Of a stretch of 51,744 nucleotides of DNA, positions 26,854 through 36,657 are shown piece by piece; within the stretch, counting starts at the first letter, position 1; each line of letters starts with the position of its first letter. The stretch covers positions 1,600,098 through 1,651,841 of the forward strand of contig CP070634.1 of NCBI GenBank assembly GCA_020356105.1. Direction: 5' to 3'. The translations under genes and the position numbers were made by a program. The DNA is from Rhodospirillales bacterium (GTDB lineage: Bacteria > Pseudomonadota > Alphaproteobacteria > UBA8366 > JADFVY01). A model generated the notes under the pieces. It searched no databases and was not told the origin of the DNA. It worked only from the letters and a program-made list of their open reading frames with translations.

Positions 26854-27144
26854 TCAGGCCGGCGGTGTTCCCCTGCGCTCGATGCGGCGCTTCAGGCGGC
26901 GCGCGTCAAGCGACAGCTTGCGGTTCGGCGTACCCAGCAGCCAGGCATCCAGCCCGCCGTTCTTTTCGATGCTGCGCAGGGCCGAGGTGGTGATGCGCAT
27001 GCGCACGGCCTCTCCCAAGGCCTCGCTCTGCAACGATACCCGTTGCAGGTTGGGCAGGAAGCGGCGCCGGGTCTTGTTGTGTGCGTGACTGACATTGTTG
27101 CCGGCCTGCACACCCTTGCCCGTGATGATGCAGCGTCGGGCCAT
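26854..27144 (-). CDS. rpmB: 50S ribosomal protein bL28
   Basis: 96 residues. [20 protein letters not shown] followed by [14 protein letters not shown] is the highly conserved start of alphaproteobacterial bL28, and [20 protein letters not shown] fits its C-terminal half. A strong promoter and a hairpin leader lie just upstream (annotated separately). Location close to cobST is common in this class. Confidence 0.95.
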   Translation of the reverse strand: MARRCIITGKGVQAGNNVSHAHNKTRRRFLPNLQRVSLQSEALGEAVRMRITTSALRSIEKNGGLDAWLLGTPNRKLSLDARRLKRRIERRGTPPA

Positions 27145-27179
27145 CTATCGGGTATCCTCAAGTCTATGGCAAACGGGTC

Positions 27180-27202
27180 GCGGGGCGATCGAAGCGCCCC
27201 GC
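27180..27202 (-). promoter_or_regulatory. Hairpin in the rpmB leader
   Basis: A perfect 8-bp stem GCGGGGCG/CGCCCCGC with a 7-base loop, starting only a few bases after the predicted transcription start of rpmB. It could stabilise the 5' end of the message. No match to a known ribosomal leader is claimed. Confidence 0.5.
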
Positions 27203-27211
27203 CGCGCGCCT

Positions 27212-27240
27212 ATTTAGTGCAGCCGCCGCGGTCGCGTCAA
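27212..27240 (-). promoter_or_regulatory. rpmB: Predicted sigma-70 type promoter of rpmB
   Basis: On the minus strand TTGACG (27240-27235), a 17-base spacer, then CTAAAT (27217-27212). This matches the consensus at five and four of six positions and is oriented toward rpmB about 70 bases away. Confidence 0.6.
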
Positions 27241-27328
27241 GGCGGGAATCCGGGTCGATCTTGACATCCCCGCGACGGCAGCGCATTCAGGGCGCCCCAG
27301 CGAGGCCAGCCGACGGAGAGCGAAAGAC

Positions 27329-28816
27329 ATGACAGCACAGGATCACGACGTCATCGTCGTCGGCGCGGGCAACGCGGCGTTCTGCGCGGCGATGACCGCC
27401 CGCGAGAGCGGAGCGACGGTGTTGATGCTGGAGCGCGCGCCGGAGGACGAGAGCGGCGGCAACAGCCGGTTCACGGCCGGCGCGATCCGCTTTGCCTATG
27501 ACGGCATCGACGATCTGAGGGCGGTGATGCCCGATCTCACCGAAGAAGAGATCGCCAACACCGACTTCGGCACCTATACGACCGATCAGTTCTTCGACGA
27601 CATGTTCGGGGTGACGCGGTTTCGAACCGATCCCGAGCTCTGCGAAAGACTGGTGCGGCGATCCTTCGAAGGCATGACGTGGCTGCGCGAGAAGGGGGTG
27701 CGGTTCGTGCCGATCTACGGCCGCCAGGCCTTCAAGATCGACGGCAGGTTCAAGTTCTGGGGCGGGTTGACGGTCGAATCATGGGGCGGCGGGCCGGGCC
27801 TCGTAGACCGCGAGACCGAGCTGGCCAGGAGCATGGGTATCGATATCCGCTATGGCGCGCGGGTCGTCGACCTGATCTTCGACGGTCATGCCGTGACGGG
27901 CGTCAGGGTCAAGAGCAACGGCGAAATCAGCGAGCTGCGCTGCGGCGCCGTCGTGCTGGCCAGCGGCGGCTTCGAGTCGAATCCGGAATGGCGGACGCGC
28001 TATCTCGGGCCGGGCTGGGAGCTCGCCAAGGTGCGGGGCACCCGGTTCAACACCGGCGACGGGATCCGCATGGCGCTGGAGATCGGAGCGGCGCCCTACG
28101 GAAACTGGTCGGGCTGCCATGCGGTCGGCTGGGATTACAATGCGCCGGAATTCGGTGATCTTTCGGTCGGCGACAATTTCCAGAAGCATTCCTACCCCTG
28201 GGGCCTGCTGGTGAATGCGCATGGCAGGCGGTTCGTCGACGAAGGGGCGGACTTCCGCAACTACACCTATGCGAAATACGGCCGCGAGGTCCTCAACCAG
28301 CCGGACCAATTCGCCTGGCAGATCTTCGACAGCAAGGTCACGCACCTACTGCGCGACGAGTACCGCATCCGGCGCGTCACCAAGGTCACGGCGAACAGCC
28401 TCGAGGAGCTGGCGGGCCGGCTCGAGGGAGTCGACCCGAAGGGGTTCCTTGCCGAAATGTCGGCCTACAACGCGGCCGTCGATACCGATACGCCGTTCGA
28501 TCCGAACGTCAAGGACGGCCGCGGCACGCATGGCCTCGCCGTGCCGAAGTCGAACTGGGCGAACCGCATCGACGAGCCGCCGTTCGAAGCCTATCAGATC
28601 ACCTGCGGCATCACCTTCACGTTCGGGGGCCTGCGCATCGAACCCGATACGGGGCAGGTGATTGATGTCGACATGGCGCCGATCCCCGGGCTTTACGCCG
28701 CCGGCGAGCTGGTCGGCGGGATCTTCTGCTTCAACTATCCCGGCGGCACCGGGTTGATGTCCGGCACCGTGTTCGGCCGCATCGCCGGCGCCGGCGCGGT
28801 CTCGGGGAGGACCTGA
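27329..28816 (+). CDS. FAD-dependent tricarballylate dehydrogenase-like protein (TcuA family)
   Basis: 495-residue flavoprotein of the fumarate-reductase/succinate-dehydrogenase flavin superfamily. Dinucleotide-binding GAGNAAFCAAMTARESGATV (residues 12-31) with LERAPEDESGGNSRFTAGA, and the C-terminal FAD motif AAGELVGGIFCFNYPGGTGL, where family members bind flavin. The GGNSRFTAGAIRFAY block is typical of TcuA, which oxidises tricarballylate to cis-aconitate in Salmonella. It is followed two bases later by a 4-oxalomesaconate tautomerase-like gene instead of tcuB/tcuC. The exact acid oxidised is not certain. A TTGACA hexamer at 27261 may be its -35 element. Confidence 0.83.
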   Translation: MTAQDHDVIVVGAGNAAFCAAMTARESGATVLMLERAPEDESGGNSRFTAGAIRFAYDGIDDLRAVMPDLTEEEIANTDFGTYTTDQFFDDMFGVTRFRTDPELCERLVRRSFEGMTWLREKGVRFVPIYGRQAFKIDGRFKFWGGLTVESWGGGPGLVDRETELARSMGIDIRYGARVVDLIFDGHAVTGVRVKSNGEISELRCGAVVLASGGFESNPEWRTRYLGPGWELAKVRGTRFNTGDGIRMALEIGAAPYGNWSGCHAVGWDYNAPEFGDLSVGDNFQKHSYPWGLLVNAHGRRFVDEGADFRNYTYAKYGREVLNQPDQFAWQIFDSKVTHLLRDEYRIRRVTKVTANSLEELAGRLEGVDPKGFLAEMSAYNAAVDTDTPFDPNVKDGRGTHGLAVPKSNWANRIDEPPFEAYQITCGITFTFGGLRIEPDTGQVIDVDMAPIPGLYAAGELVGGIFCFNYPGGTGLMSGTVFGRIAGAGAVSGRT

Positions 28817-28818
28817 CC

Positions 28819-29895
28819 ATGAGCACACGCCGAATCCCTTGCGTGATCATGCGCGGCGGCACCTCGCGCGGCCCCTATTTCAAGGCATCCGATCTGCCCT
28901 CCGACATCGCAGAGCGCGACCGCGTGCTGCTGGCGGTCATGGGATCGCCGCACCCGCTCCAGGTCGACGGCATCGGCGGCACCTATATCCAGACCAGCAA
29001 GGTTGCGATCGTCAGCCCGTCGCAGCGCGACGATGCCGACGTCGACTACCTGTTCGCGCAGGTTTCGGTGACCGAGCCGATCGTCGACACAAAGCCCAAT
29101 TGCGGCAACATGCTTGCCGGGGTCGGCCCCTTCGCGATCGAGGAGGGCATGGTGCCGGTCGAGGGTCCGGAGACCCGGGTTCGCGTCTTCAACGTGAACA
29201 CCGGCGCGCTGGTCGAAGAGACCGTGCAGACACCGGACGGCCGGGTCACCTATGAGGGCGACCAGGCGATCGACGGCGTCAACGGCACGGCGGCACCGAT
29301 CCGCATGGCCTTCACCAATACGGAAGGCGCGGTGACCGGCGCTTTGTTCGCCTCGGGCAACCGGCAGGAGGAGATCGAGGGAATCGCGGTCACCCTGATC
29401 GACAATGCGATGCCGATGATGATGTTGCGGGCCGAGGCGGTCGGCCTCGCCGGTGACGAGCCGCCCGAAGACATCGATGCCATGCGCGATCTCTACACGC
29501 GGCTCGAGCGGATGCGGCTCGAGGCCGGCCGCCGCATGGGTCTGGGCGACGTCTCGGGCCTCGTCACGCCGAAAATCGGCTTGCTCTCGGCGCCGCGCCG
29601 GGACGGCACCATCACGTCGCGCTACCTGACGCCGCATGAGTGTCACCGGTCGCACGCGGCGACCGGCGCCATCTGCCTTGCGACCGCCTGCAGCATGGAC
29701 GGGACGGTCGCGGCCGACGTCATCGGCGGTCCGGTCCGCCGGTCGGGCACGATCGTCATCGAGCATCCCTCGGGCCAGATCGAGGTGGCCGTCGAGCTGG
29801 CACCGGGCGCGGACGGCGACACGCGCGTTGCGCGTGCCGCGATTCTCCGCACCGCGCGACGCATCTTCGAAGGCCAGGTCTTCGTCCCCGACTGA
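28819..29895 (+). CDS. 4-Oxalomesaconate tautomerase/PrpF family isomerase
   Basis: 358 residues of the PrpF/GalD fold (two diaminopimelate-epimerase-like halves). IPCVIMRGGTSRGPYFKASD at the start, PHPLQVDGIGG and DTKPNCGNMLAGVGPFAIEE with the catalytic Cys in NCGNM, and HECHRSHAATGAIC in the second half are family blocks. GalD isomerises 4-oxalomesaconate between keto and enol forms in gallate breakdown; PrpF isomerises aconitate in propionate breakdown. With a TcuA-like dehydrogenase immediately upstream (cotranscribed), an aconitate or related unsaturated tricarboxylate is the likely substrate. The annotation to GalD rather than PrpF rests on similarity of the N-terminus only. Confidence 0.82.
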   Translation: MSTRRIPCVIMRGGTSRGPYFKASDLPSDIAERDRVLLAVMGSPHPLQVDGIGGTYIQTSKVAIVSPSQRDDADVDYLFAQVSVTEPIVDTKPNCGNMLAGVGPFAIEEGMVPVEGPETRVRVFNVNTGALVEETVQTPDGRVTYEGDQAIDGVNGTAAPIRMAFTNTEGAVTGALFASGNRQEEIEGIAVTLIDNAMPMMMLRAEAVGLAGDEPPEDIDAMRDLYTRLERMRLEAGRRMGLGDVSGLVTPKIGLLSAPRRDGTITSRYLTPHECHRSHAATGAICLATACSMDGTVAADVIGGPVRRSGTIVIEHPSGQIEVAVELAPGADGDTRVARAAILRTARRIFEGQVFVPD

Positions 29896-29967
29896 CGGCG
29901 CCGCGCGCGGCTCGAACGGCCGGCGCCGATGCGGTCCGGGCGGGCTCCGGCCCGGCGGCACGGGGCT

Positions 29968-30957
29968 TCAGCCGGATTTCCCGATGAACGTCTCCAGCAA
30001 TGTCCGGGCGGCCGCGGCCGGGGTGATCCGGCCGGCCGCAACATCGGCCTCCAGCGCCGGCAGGCAGGCCGCGACATGCGGGCTGGCGACCAGCGTTTCG
30101 GTCAGCCCCTCGCGGATTTCGCTCCACATCCAGGCCCGCGCCTGTGCCGCGCGGCGGGCGGCGATCGCGCCGGTCGGCTCCAACGTCGCACGGAAGGTCT
30201 CGACCCAGATCCAGGCTTCGTCGATTCCCTTGCCGGTCAAGGCCGAACAGGTCGCAACCGGCACCGGCCACTCGGGCGTGCCCGCGCCCAGCAGGTGGAG
30301 CGCGGCGCGATACTCCGAGGCCGCCCGCTGGGCCACGTCCGAAAGCTCCCCGTCATCCTTGTTGACGAGCACGATATCCGCCATCTCGACGATGCCGCGC
30401 TTGAGGCCCTGCAGCTCGTCGCCGCCGCCCGGGAGCAGCAGCAAGACGAACAGATCGGTAAGGTCCGCCACCGCGGTCTCCGACTGACCGACGCCGACCG
30501 TCTCGACGACGATCACGTCGAATCCGGCGGCCTCGCACAGCAGCATCGCCTCCCGGGTGCGCCGCGCCACGCCGCCAAGCGTCTCGCCGGCCGGCGACGG
30601 GCGGATAAAGGCGGCGTCGTTTCTCGAGAGCTCGGGCATCCGGGTCTTGTCCCCGAGGATCGAACCGCCGCTGCGCTTCGAGGACGGATCGACCGCCAGT
30701 ACCGCGACCCGGTGGTCCCGGCCGATGACATGCAGGCCGAACGCCTCGATGAAGGTCGACTTGCCGACTCCCGGCACCCCGGTGATGCCGATGCGAATCG
30801 ATCCGCCGGCGTTCGGCAACAGGATCTGCAACAGCGTGTCGGCCACCGCGCGATGGTCGACGCGGGTCGATTCGACCAGCGTGATGCCCTGCGCCAGCGC
30901 GCGCCGATCGCCGGCGCGGATCCGCCCGGCGAGCGCCTCGGGGTCCGGCAGGGTCAC
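29968..30957 (-). CDS. meaB: Methylmalonyl-CoA mutase-associated GTPase MeaB
   Basis: 329-residue G3E-type P-loop GTPase that guards and reloads adenosylcobalamin in methylmalonyl-CoA mutase. P-loop GVPGVGKST (60-68), DPSSKRSGGSILGDKTRM (90-107), ETVGVGQSE (152-160, switch) and NKDD (199-202, base recognition) are all clear. The start is GTG at 30957, overlapping the stop of the VOC gene as GTGA. The longer upstream frame is antisense-free but unrelated to the family. The mutase is not in this window, but cobalamin synthesis genes (cobS, cobT) are. Confidence 0.92.
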   Translation of the reverse strand: MTLPDPEALAGRIRAGDRRALAQGITLVESTRVDHRAVADTLLQILLPNAGGSIRIGITGVPGVGKSTFIEAFGLHVIGRDHRVAVLAVDPSSKRSGGSILGDKTRMPELSRNDAAFIRPSPAGETLGGVARRTREAMLLCEAAGFDVIVVETVGVGQSETAVADLTDLFVLLLLPGGGDELQGLKRGIVEMADIVLVNKDDGELSDVAQRAASEYRAALHLLGAGTPEWPVPVATCSALTGKGIDEAWIWVETFRATLEPTGAIAARRAAQARAWMWSEIREGLTETLVASPHVAACLPALEADVAAGRITPAAAARTLLETFIGKSG

Positions 30958-31376
30958 GGGGCCGCGTCCCCGGCGCCGGGCCCCAGCGGCTGACCGTAGG
31001 AGAACTCCACGGCATTGCCGTCGGGATCGCGGAGACCGCAATAATAGCCGACCGGAAAGGGCTCCTCGCGCGGCGGCCACAACAGGCACCCCGCCTGCCG
31101 CGCCTTCGCCGCGATCGCGTCGACCGCGTCGCGACTGTCCATGGCGAAGCCGAAATGACTGTAGTCCCGCTCCGCCTGATCGCGGCCCGGCCCGTCCGGG
31201 ATCAACACGAAAATGAACTCGCTCTCGCGCCCCTCCTGGGCCAACCAGACGGCATCGGGCCGGTCGGCCGGGCCGCGCGAATGCACGACCTTGAGGCCGC
31301 AGAACGTACGATAGAACGCAAGGCACGCGGCAAGGTCGCGCACATGCAGCGCGACATGGGTCAGGGTGGCACTCAT
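30954..31376 (-). CDS. VOC-family (glyoxalase/bleomycin-resistance fold) protein
   Basis: 140 residues, one vicinal-oxygen-chelate domain: LTHVALHVRDLAACLAFYRT, SEFIFVLIPDG, YSHFGFAMDSRDAVDAIAAK and GYYCGLRDPDGNAVEFSYGQ. Likely metal ligands are His7 in THVALHV, His94-region HFGF, and the Glu in DGNAVEFSYG. Its size is that of methylmalonyl-CoA epimerase and it is translationally coupled to meaB (four-base overlap), which makes a CoA-ester role tempting, but the RDPDGNAVEF block is that of generic glyoxalase-like proteins. Activity cannot be assigned from sequence. Confidence 0.82.
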   Translation of the reverse strand: MSATLTHVALHVRDLAACLAFYRTFCGLKVVHSRGPADRPDAVWLAQEGRESEFIFVLIPDGPGRDQAERDYSHFGFAMDSRDAVDAIAAKARQAGCLLWPPREEPFPVGYYCGLRDPDGNAVEFSYGQPLGPGAGDAAP

Positions 31377-31474
31377 AGTCGCGACAGTAGCGCGCTCGGG
31401 CGTGGTGTCAAACGCGACCGAACGCCGGGCCGGGCCGGCATCGCTGCCGGCCCGCGCCGCGATCGCAAAGAAGC

Positions 31475-33412
<1,938 letters not shown>

Positions 33413-33486
33413 ATTCAGCTCTCCCTGTTCGAGCAATCTGTTGGCGTTGTTCGGCCTGCGCGGCGCGCATCCGCGTGCGGTCGCGC

Positions 33487-33516
33487 AATAATGCGCAAGA
33501 TTTCTGCGGGTGACAA
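33487..33516 (-). promoter_or_regulatory. acs: Candidate acs promoter overlapping a palindrome
   Basis: On the minus strand TTGTCA (33516-33511), 18-base spacer, ATTATT (33492-33487), about 75 bases before acs. The -10 region lies in the palindrome GCGCAATAATGCGC (33483-33496), which could be an operator. No regulator consensus is known to me for it. Confidence 0.35.
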
Positions 33517-33591
33517 CCGCCTCGCCGGCCGCGATGCCGGCGACATCCAACGGGCACGGTTTGTAAGGCCGGGGCGCGGGGACCGGCGCCC

Positions 33592-34338
33592 TCAGGCGAC
33601 GAGACGATCGGCCATGAGCGCGGCCTGCGTGCGATTTGCCGCGCCCAGCTTTCGCATGACCTGCTTGACATGCGCCTTGACGGTGTTCTCGCACATATCG
33701 AGAGATCGCGCGATGTCGCGGTTCATGAACCCCTGCGAGAGCAGCGTCAGCACATCGCGCTGGCGTGGCGTCAACTGCGGGAAATGCGTGGCGATCACGG
33801 CTTTCCTCTGGTCCTCGCCCGGCTGGTGCTCGGAGCGCGGCTGCGGCCGCTCGGGCACCTCCAGCACCATGTGTGGGGGGGCGTAGACGCCGCCGGCGAT
33901 CACCAGCCGCAGCACGGCGATCATCACCGGGCTCGGCGTGGTCGACGGCAGGAAGGCCCTCGCCCCGCTGGCCATCACGCGGCGCATGACGGCCGGATCG
34001 TCATCGTCGCACAGCACGATCAGGGGCACGTCCGGCGCCTCCCTGCATACACGGTGGACGAACGCAACGTCGTCGTCGGCCGCCATGACGAGGTTGTAGA
34101 GCACCACGCTGACCTTCGGCCCCGCGGACACCAGTCCCGAGATCTGCGATGGATCATCCGCCTCGGCAACCTCGAAGCCGGGGTCGAAGGTTTCGATGAG
34201 CAATCGCAGGCACTCGCGGCACAGACGGCGATTATCGGCCACGATCACGCGGACCGGCCGGTCCGCACTGCGCAAAGAAATCCGGTCGCTGGCCGCGCTC
34301 GGCGATCGCGGCGCCTCCTTGTCGATGACGTCCTGCAT
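33592..34338 (-). CDS. LuxR/NarL-type regulator with a degenerate receiver domain
   Basis: 248 residues from the ATG at 34338, preceded by GGAAGG; a longer start at 34416 has no good ribosome site. Residues 30-155 have receiver-domain spacing ([40 protein letters not shown]), but the phosphoacceptor Asp position is Asn82 ([13 protein letters not shown]), the conserved Thr/Ser is Cys110 and the conserved Lys is Ser132. Residues 185-248 are a normal LuxR HTH ([36 protein letters not shown]). It therefore probably does not work by Asp phosphorylation. It sits just upstream of acs and is a candidate regulator of it, similar in position to LuxR-type acetate regulators elsewhere. Confidence 0.85.
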   Translation of the reverse strand: MQDVIDKEAPRSPSAASDRISLRSADRPVRVIVADNRRLCRECLRLLIETFDPGFEVAEADDPSQISGLVSAGPKVSVVLYNLVMAADDDVAFVHRVCREAPDVPLIVLCDDDDPAVMRRVMASGARAFLPSTTPSPVMIAVLRLVIAGGVYAPPHMVLEVPERPQPRSEHQPGEDQRKAVIATHFPQLTPRQRDVLTLLSQGFMNRDIARSLDMCENTVKAHVKQVMRKLGAANRTQAALMADRLVA

Positions 34339-34589
34339 CACTGCTACCCTTCCGCTGGTGTCGTTCGGAGGTTCGGCTTCGACATCATACCCATACTTTT
34401 TTTGCGGATAAAGCATTCTTACTTAGGGATAGGTTTCCGGCCGTAGGCACGACGACCGCAATATGGCGGGGTTCCGTTTCAACACTCTGATTTAAAGAGG
34501 TTTTTCGTATCTACGGCGGCGGATCTCCGGGACCGACTGCCCCAAAGGGATGAGCCGCAAGGCCTTCGGGCGGCGACCGGGCGGGCCGG

Positions 34590-34964
34590 TCAGCGCCGCG
34601 GCTTCATGCCGACCGATTCGTGCAGCATCACGGTGCCCCGCCGAACGGTGACCCGCACCGATGTCAATGAGTCGCCCTCGCACGGGCCCGAGACGCATCG
34701 CCCGTCGGCGATCCGGAATTGGGCACCGTGGGTCGCGCACATGATGTGCGTCTTGTCCGGGGTCATGAACTGGTTCTCGACCCAGTCGAGCGGCGACGAC
34801 AGATGCGGGCAGGAATTCGCATAGGCGACCACCGCGTCGCCCTGCCGCACGACGAAGATGTCCCGATGGCCGCCGGACAACGGCCCGGCCTCCTCTTCCG
34901 CGATGGAAAATCCCAGGCCTTCGCCGTCCGGGATGTCGTCGAGCCGGCACAGCGGCCGGCTCAC
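34590..34964 (-). CDS. Rieske [2Fe-2S] ferredoxin-like protein
   Basis: 124 residues, a single Rieske domain with Cys52-x-His54 (SCPHLSSPLDW) and Cys76-x2-His79 (CATHGAQFRIADGRCVSGPC), the ligands of a 2Fe-2S cluster. No signal or membrane anchor, so it is soluble and cytoplasmic, like ferredoxin components of oxygenases or nitrite reductase small subunits. The GTG start at 34964 overlaps the TGA stop of the EVE gene, as GTGA. No oxygenase is encoded nearby. About 250 bases without a gene separate it from the LuxR-type regulator. Confidence 0.85.
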   Translation of the reverse strand: MSRPLCRLDDIPDGEGLGFSIAEEEAGPLSGGHRDIFVVRQGDAVVAYANSCPHLSSPLDWVENQFMTPDKTHIMCATHGAQFRIADGRCVSGPCEGDSLTSVRVTVRRGTVMLHESVGMKPRR

Positions 34965-35374
34965 GCAGGGGTCTCCGCCATTCGCAAGATCAGGGCCCAT
35001 TGTTCCTCGGTGACGGGCATCACCGAGAGCCGGGATTGCCGAACCAGGGCGAAATCGGCCAAGGCCGGCTCCGCCTTGATCGCGGCCAGGGGGACCGGCT
35101 TCTCGAGAGCGCCCACCGCCTTGACGTCGACCATGCCGAAACGGCCCGACGCGTCGCTCGGGTCGGGGTAGTATTCCTTTACGATCTCGACGATTCCGAC
35201 GATCCGCTTCTCGTTGACCGAGTGATAGAAGAACGCGCGGTCGCCGACCCGCATCGCCTTCATGTTGTTGGACGCCTGGTGATTGCGCACGCCGTCCCAT
35301 TCGGCGACGCCGTCCCGGACCTGATCGTCCCAGGACCAGGTGCCCGGCTCCGTCTTCATCAGCCAATAGGCCAT
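34961..35374 (-). CDS. EVE-domain (PUA-like) protein
   Basis: 137 residues. MAYWLMKTEPGTWSWDDQVR begins an EVE domain, with WDGVRNHQASNNMKAMRVGD, AFFYHSVNEKRIVGIVEI and FGMVDVKAVG as the PUA-like beta core. EVE domains read modified bases in DNA or RNA; the aromatic cage Trp/Tyr residues are visible. The ATG at 35374 is the family start and has GGAG/GGGGA upstream. It is directly coupled to the Rieske gene. Function of stand-alone members is unknown. Confidence 0.88.
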   Translation of the reverse strand: MAYWLMKTEPGTWSWDDQVRDGVAEWDGVRNHQASNNMKAMRVGDRAFFYHSVNEKRIVGIVEIVKEYYPDPSDASGRFGMVDVKAVGALEKPVPLAAIKAEPALADFALVRQSRLSVMPVTEEQWALILRMAETPA

Positions 35375-35459
35375 GCTCCGTTCCCCGTCGTTGCGCAGGC
35401 TCCGCAGCCTGCGGCCCGCATGCTGCCACAACGGCAGGCGCAAGGCCAAGCGCGGCGGC

Positions 35460-35933
35460 TCAGCGCGGCGGAAGGGCGGGCACCTTGTCCTCGACGATGG
35501 TGGAGAGCGCGACGGACGAAACGGTCCGCCCGACGTCGCGGAAGCGCTCGATGATCCGCTCGAGATGCGCGACCGATCCCACCGCGATCTTCACGAAGAA
35601 ACAGTCCTCGCCGGTGACATGGTGACAGTCGATAACCTCCGGTAGGTCGATCGCCAACCGACGCACCGCCTGGTAGTTCTCGCCGGGGCAGGAGACACGC
35701 ACGAAGGCGGTGATCGTCCAGCCGAGCCGTCCCCGGTCGACCAGCGCCCGCCACCCGGTGATCAGACCCTCTTCCTCCATGCGGCGGACGCGCTCCGCGA
35801 CGGCCGGGGCGGACAGGCCGACCTGGCGCCCGAGCTCGCTGAACGACAGGCGTCCGGCCTGCTGCAGCGCTGCAAGGATCTTGCGCCCGGTGACATCGAG
35901 CGCGCCTTCGATATGATGGTTTATATGGCTCAT
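35460..35933 (-). CDS. Lrp/AsnC family transcriptional regulator
   Basis: 157 residues from ATG 35933 (a GTG codon precedes it at 35936). The N-terminal HTH (LDVTGRKILAALQQAGRLSF, LGRQVGLSAPAVAERVRRME) is followed by an AsnC ligand-binding (RAM) domain with CHHVTGEDCFFVKIAVGS. It is divergent from a LysE-type exporter 109 bases away, the usual arrangement in which an Lrp-type regulator controls an amino-acid exporter. No Shine-Dalgarno sequence is visible before the ATG and a promoter lies immediately upstream, so the mRNA may be leaderless. Confidence 0.9.
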   Translation of the reverse strand: MSHINHHIEGALDVTGRKILAALQQAGRLSFSELGRQVGLSAPAVAERVRRMEEEGLITGWRALVDRGRLGWTITAFVRVSCPGENYQAVRRLAIDLPEVIDCHHVTGEDCFFVKIAVGSVAHLERIIERFRDVGRTVSSVALSTIVEDKVPALPPR

Positions 35934-35941
35934 CACTTAAT

Positions 35942-35970
35942 ATTATAATTATAGATTAGGGTATTGACAA
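35942..35970 (-). promoter_or_regulatory. Promoter of the Lrp/AsnC-family gene
   Basis: On the minus strand TTGTCA (35970-35965), 17-base spacer, perfect TATAAT (35947-35942). Transcription would start within a few bases of the ATG at 35933. The whole divergent gap (35937-36045) is unusually AT-rich and is the likely operator region for both genes; a TTGACA on the plus strand at 35964-35969 lies in the same place. Confidence 0.6.
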
Positions 35971-36045
35971 TTGTTTTATATGTTTCTGTGGCTGTATGCC
36001 TTATTTTTGTTGTCAAGACCATCCCCGAACCTGTAAGTCGGACGC

Positions 36046-36657
36046 ATGTCTGCGGAGCTGCTGCTGCTTTTCCTCAAGGGGGTCGGTATCGGGCTCCTCC
36101 TCGCCGTGCCGGTCGGCCCGATCAGCCTGCTGTGCCTGCGGCGCAGCCTGACCCTGGGCATCGGTGCGGGGCTCGTCACGGGCGCCGGCGTCGCCACGGC
36201 GGATGCGCTCTATGCGGCGATCGCAACGTTCGCGCTGGGCGCCGCCGCGCCACTCATCGCCGAGGCCTCATGGCTCGGCATGCTCGGCGGCCTGGTTCTG
36301 ATCGCACTCGGCCTGCGGGATGTCCTTCATCGCGACACCGCGCCCGCGCCGCCGACGCTCGCCGGCCACATGGGGGCCTATGCCGGGGCGGTGCTCCTGA
36401 CGCTGGCCAATCCCGCGACCGTCCTCACCTTCGCTGCGATCATCATCGGCCTGGATCTGGTTCCGGGCCTCGCGTCGCCCACGCAGGGCGCGATCTTTGT
36501 CGGCGGCGTGTTTGCCGGCTCGGCGCTGTGGTGGATCGTGCTCAGCGTCGTCGGCGGCAGGCTCGGCAACCGCTTGCCGCGCGGCGCGATCCGCTGGATC
36601 CGGCGCGCCGCCGGCGCTGCCTTCATCGGCTTCGGTGTCTACGCGATCCTCGGCTAG
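36046..36657 (+). CDS. LysE family amino-acid exporter (translocator)
   Basis: 203 residues with six hydrophobic segments and the LysE-type start GIGLLLAVPVGPISLLCLRR (residues 13-32, with the conserved PVGP motif), LANPATVLTFAAI in the middle, and GGRLGNRLPRGAIRW toward the end. It should export an amino acid or related compound across the inner membrane. Its regulator is probably the divergent Lrp/AsnC protein. Its stop overlaps the stop of the convergent coiled-coil gene by two bases. Confidence 0.9.
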   Translation: MSAELLLLFLKGVGIGLLLAVPVGPISLLCLRRSLTLGIGAGLVTGAGVATADALYAAIATFALGAAAPLIAEASWLGMLGGLVLIALGLRDVLHRDTAPAPPTLAGHMGAYAGAVLLTLANPATVLTFAAIIIGLDLVPGLASPTQGAIFVGGVFAGSALWWIVLSVVGGRLGNRLPRGAIRWIRRAAGAAFIGFGVYAILG

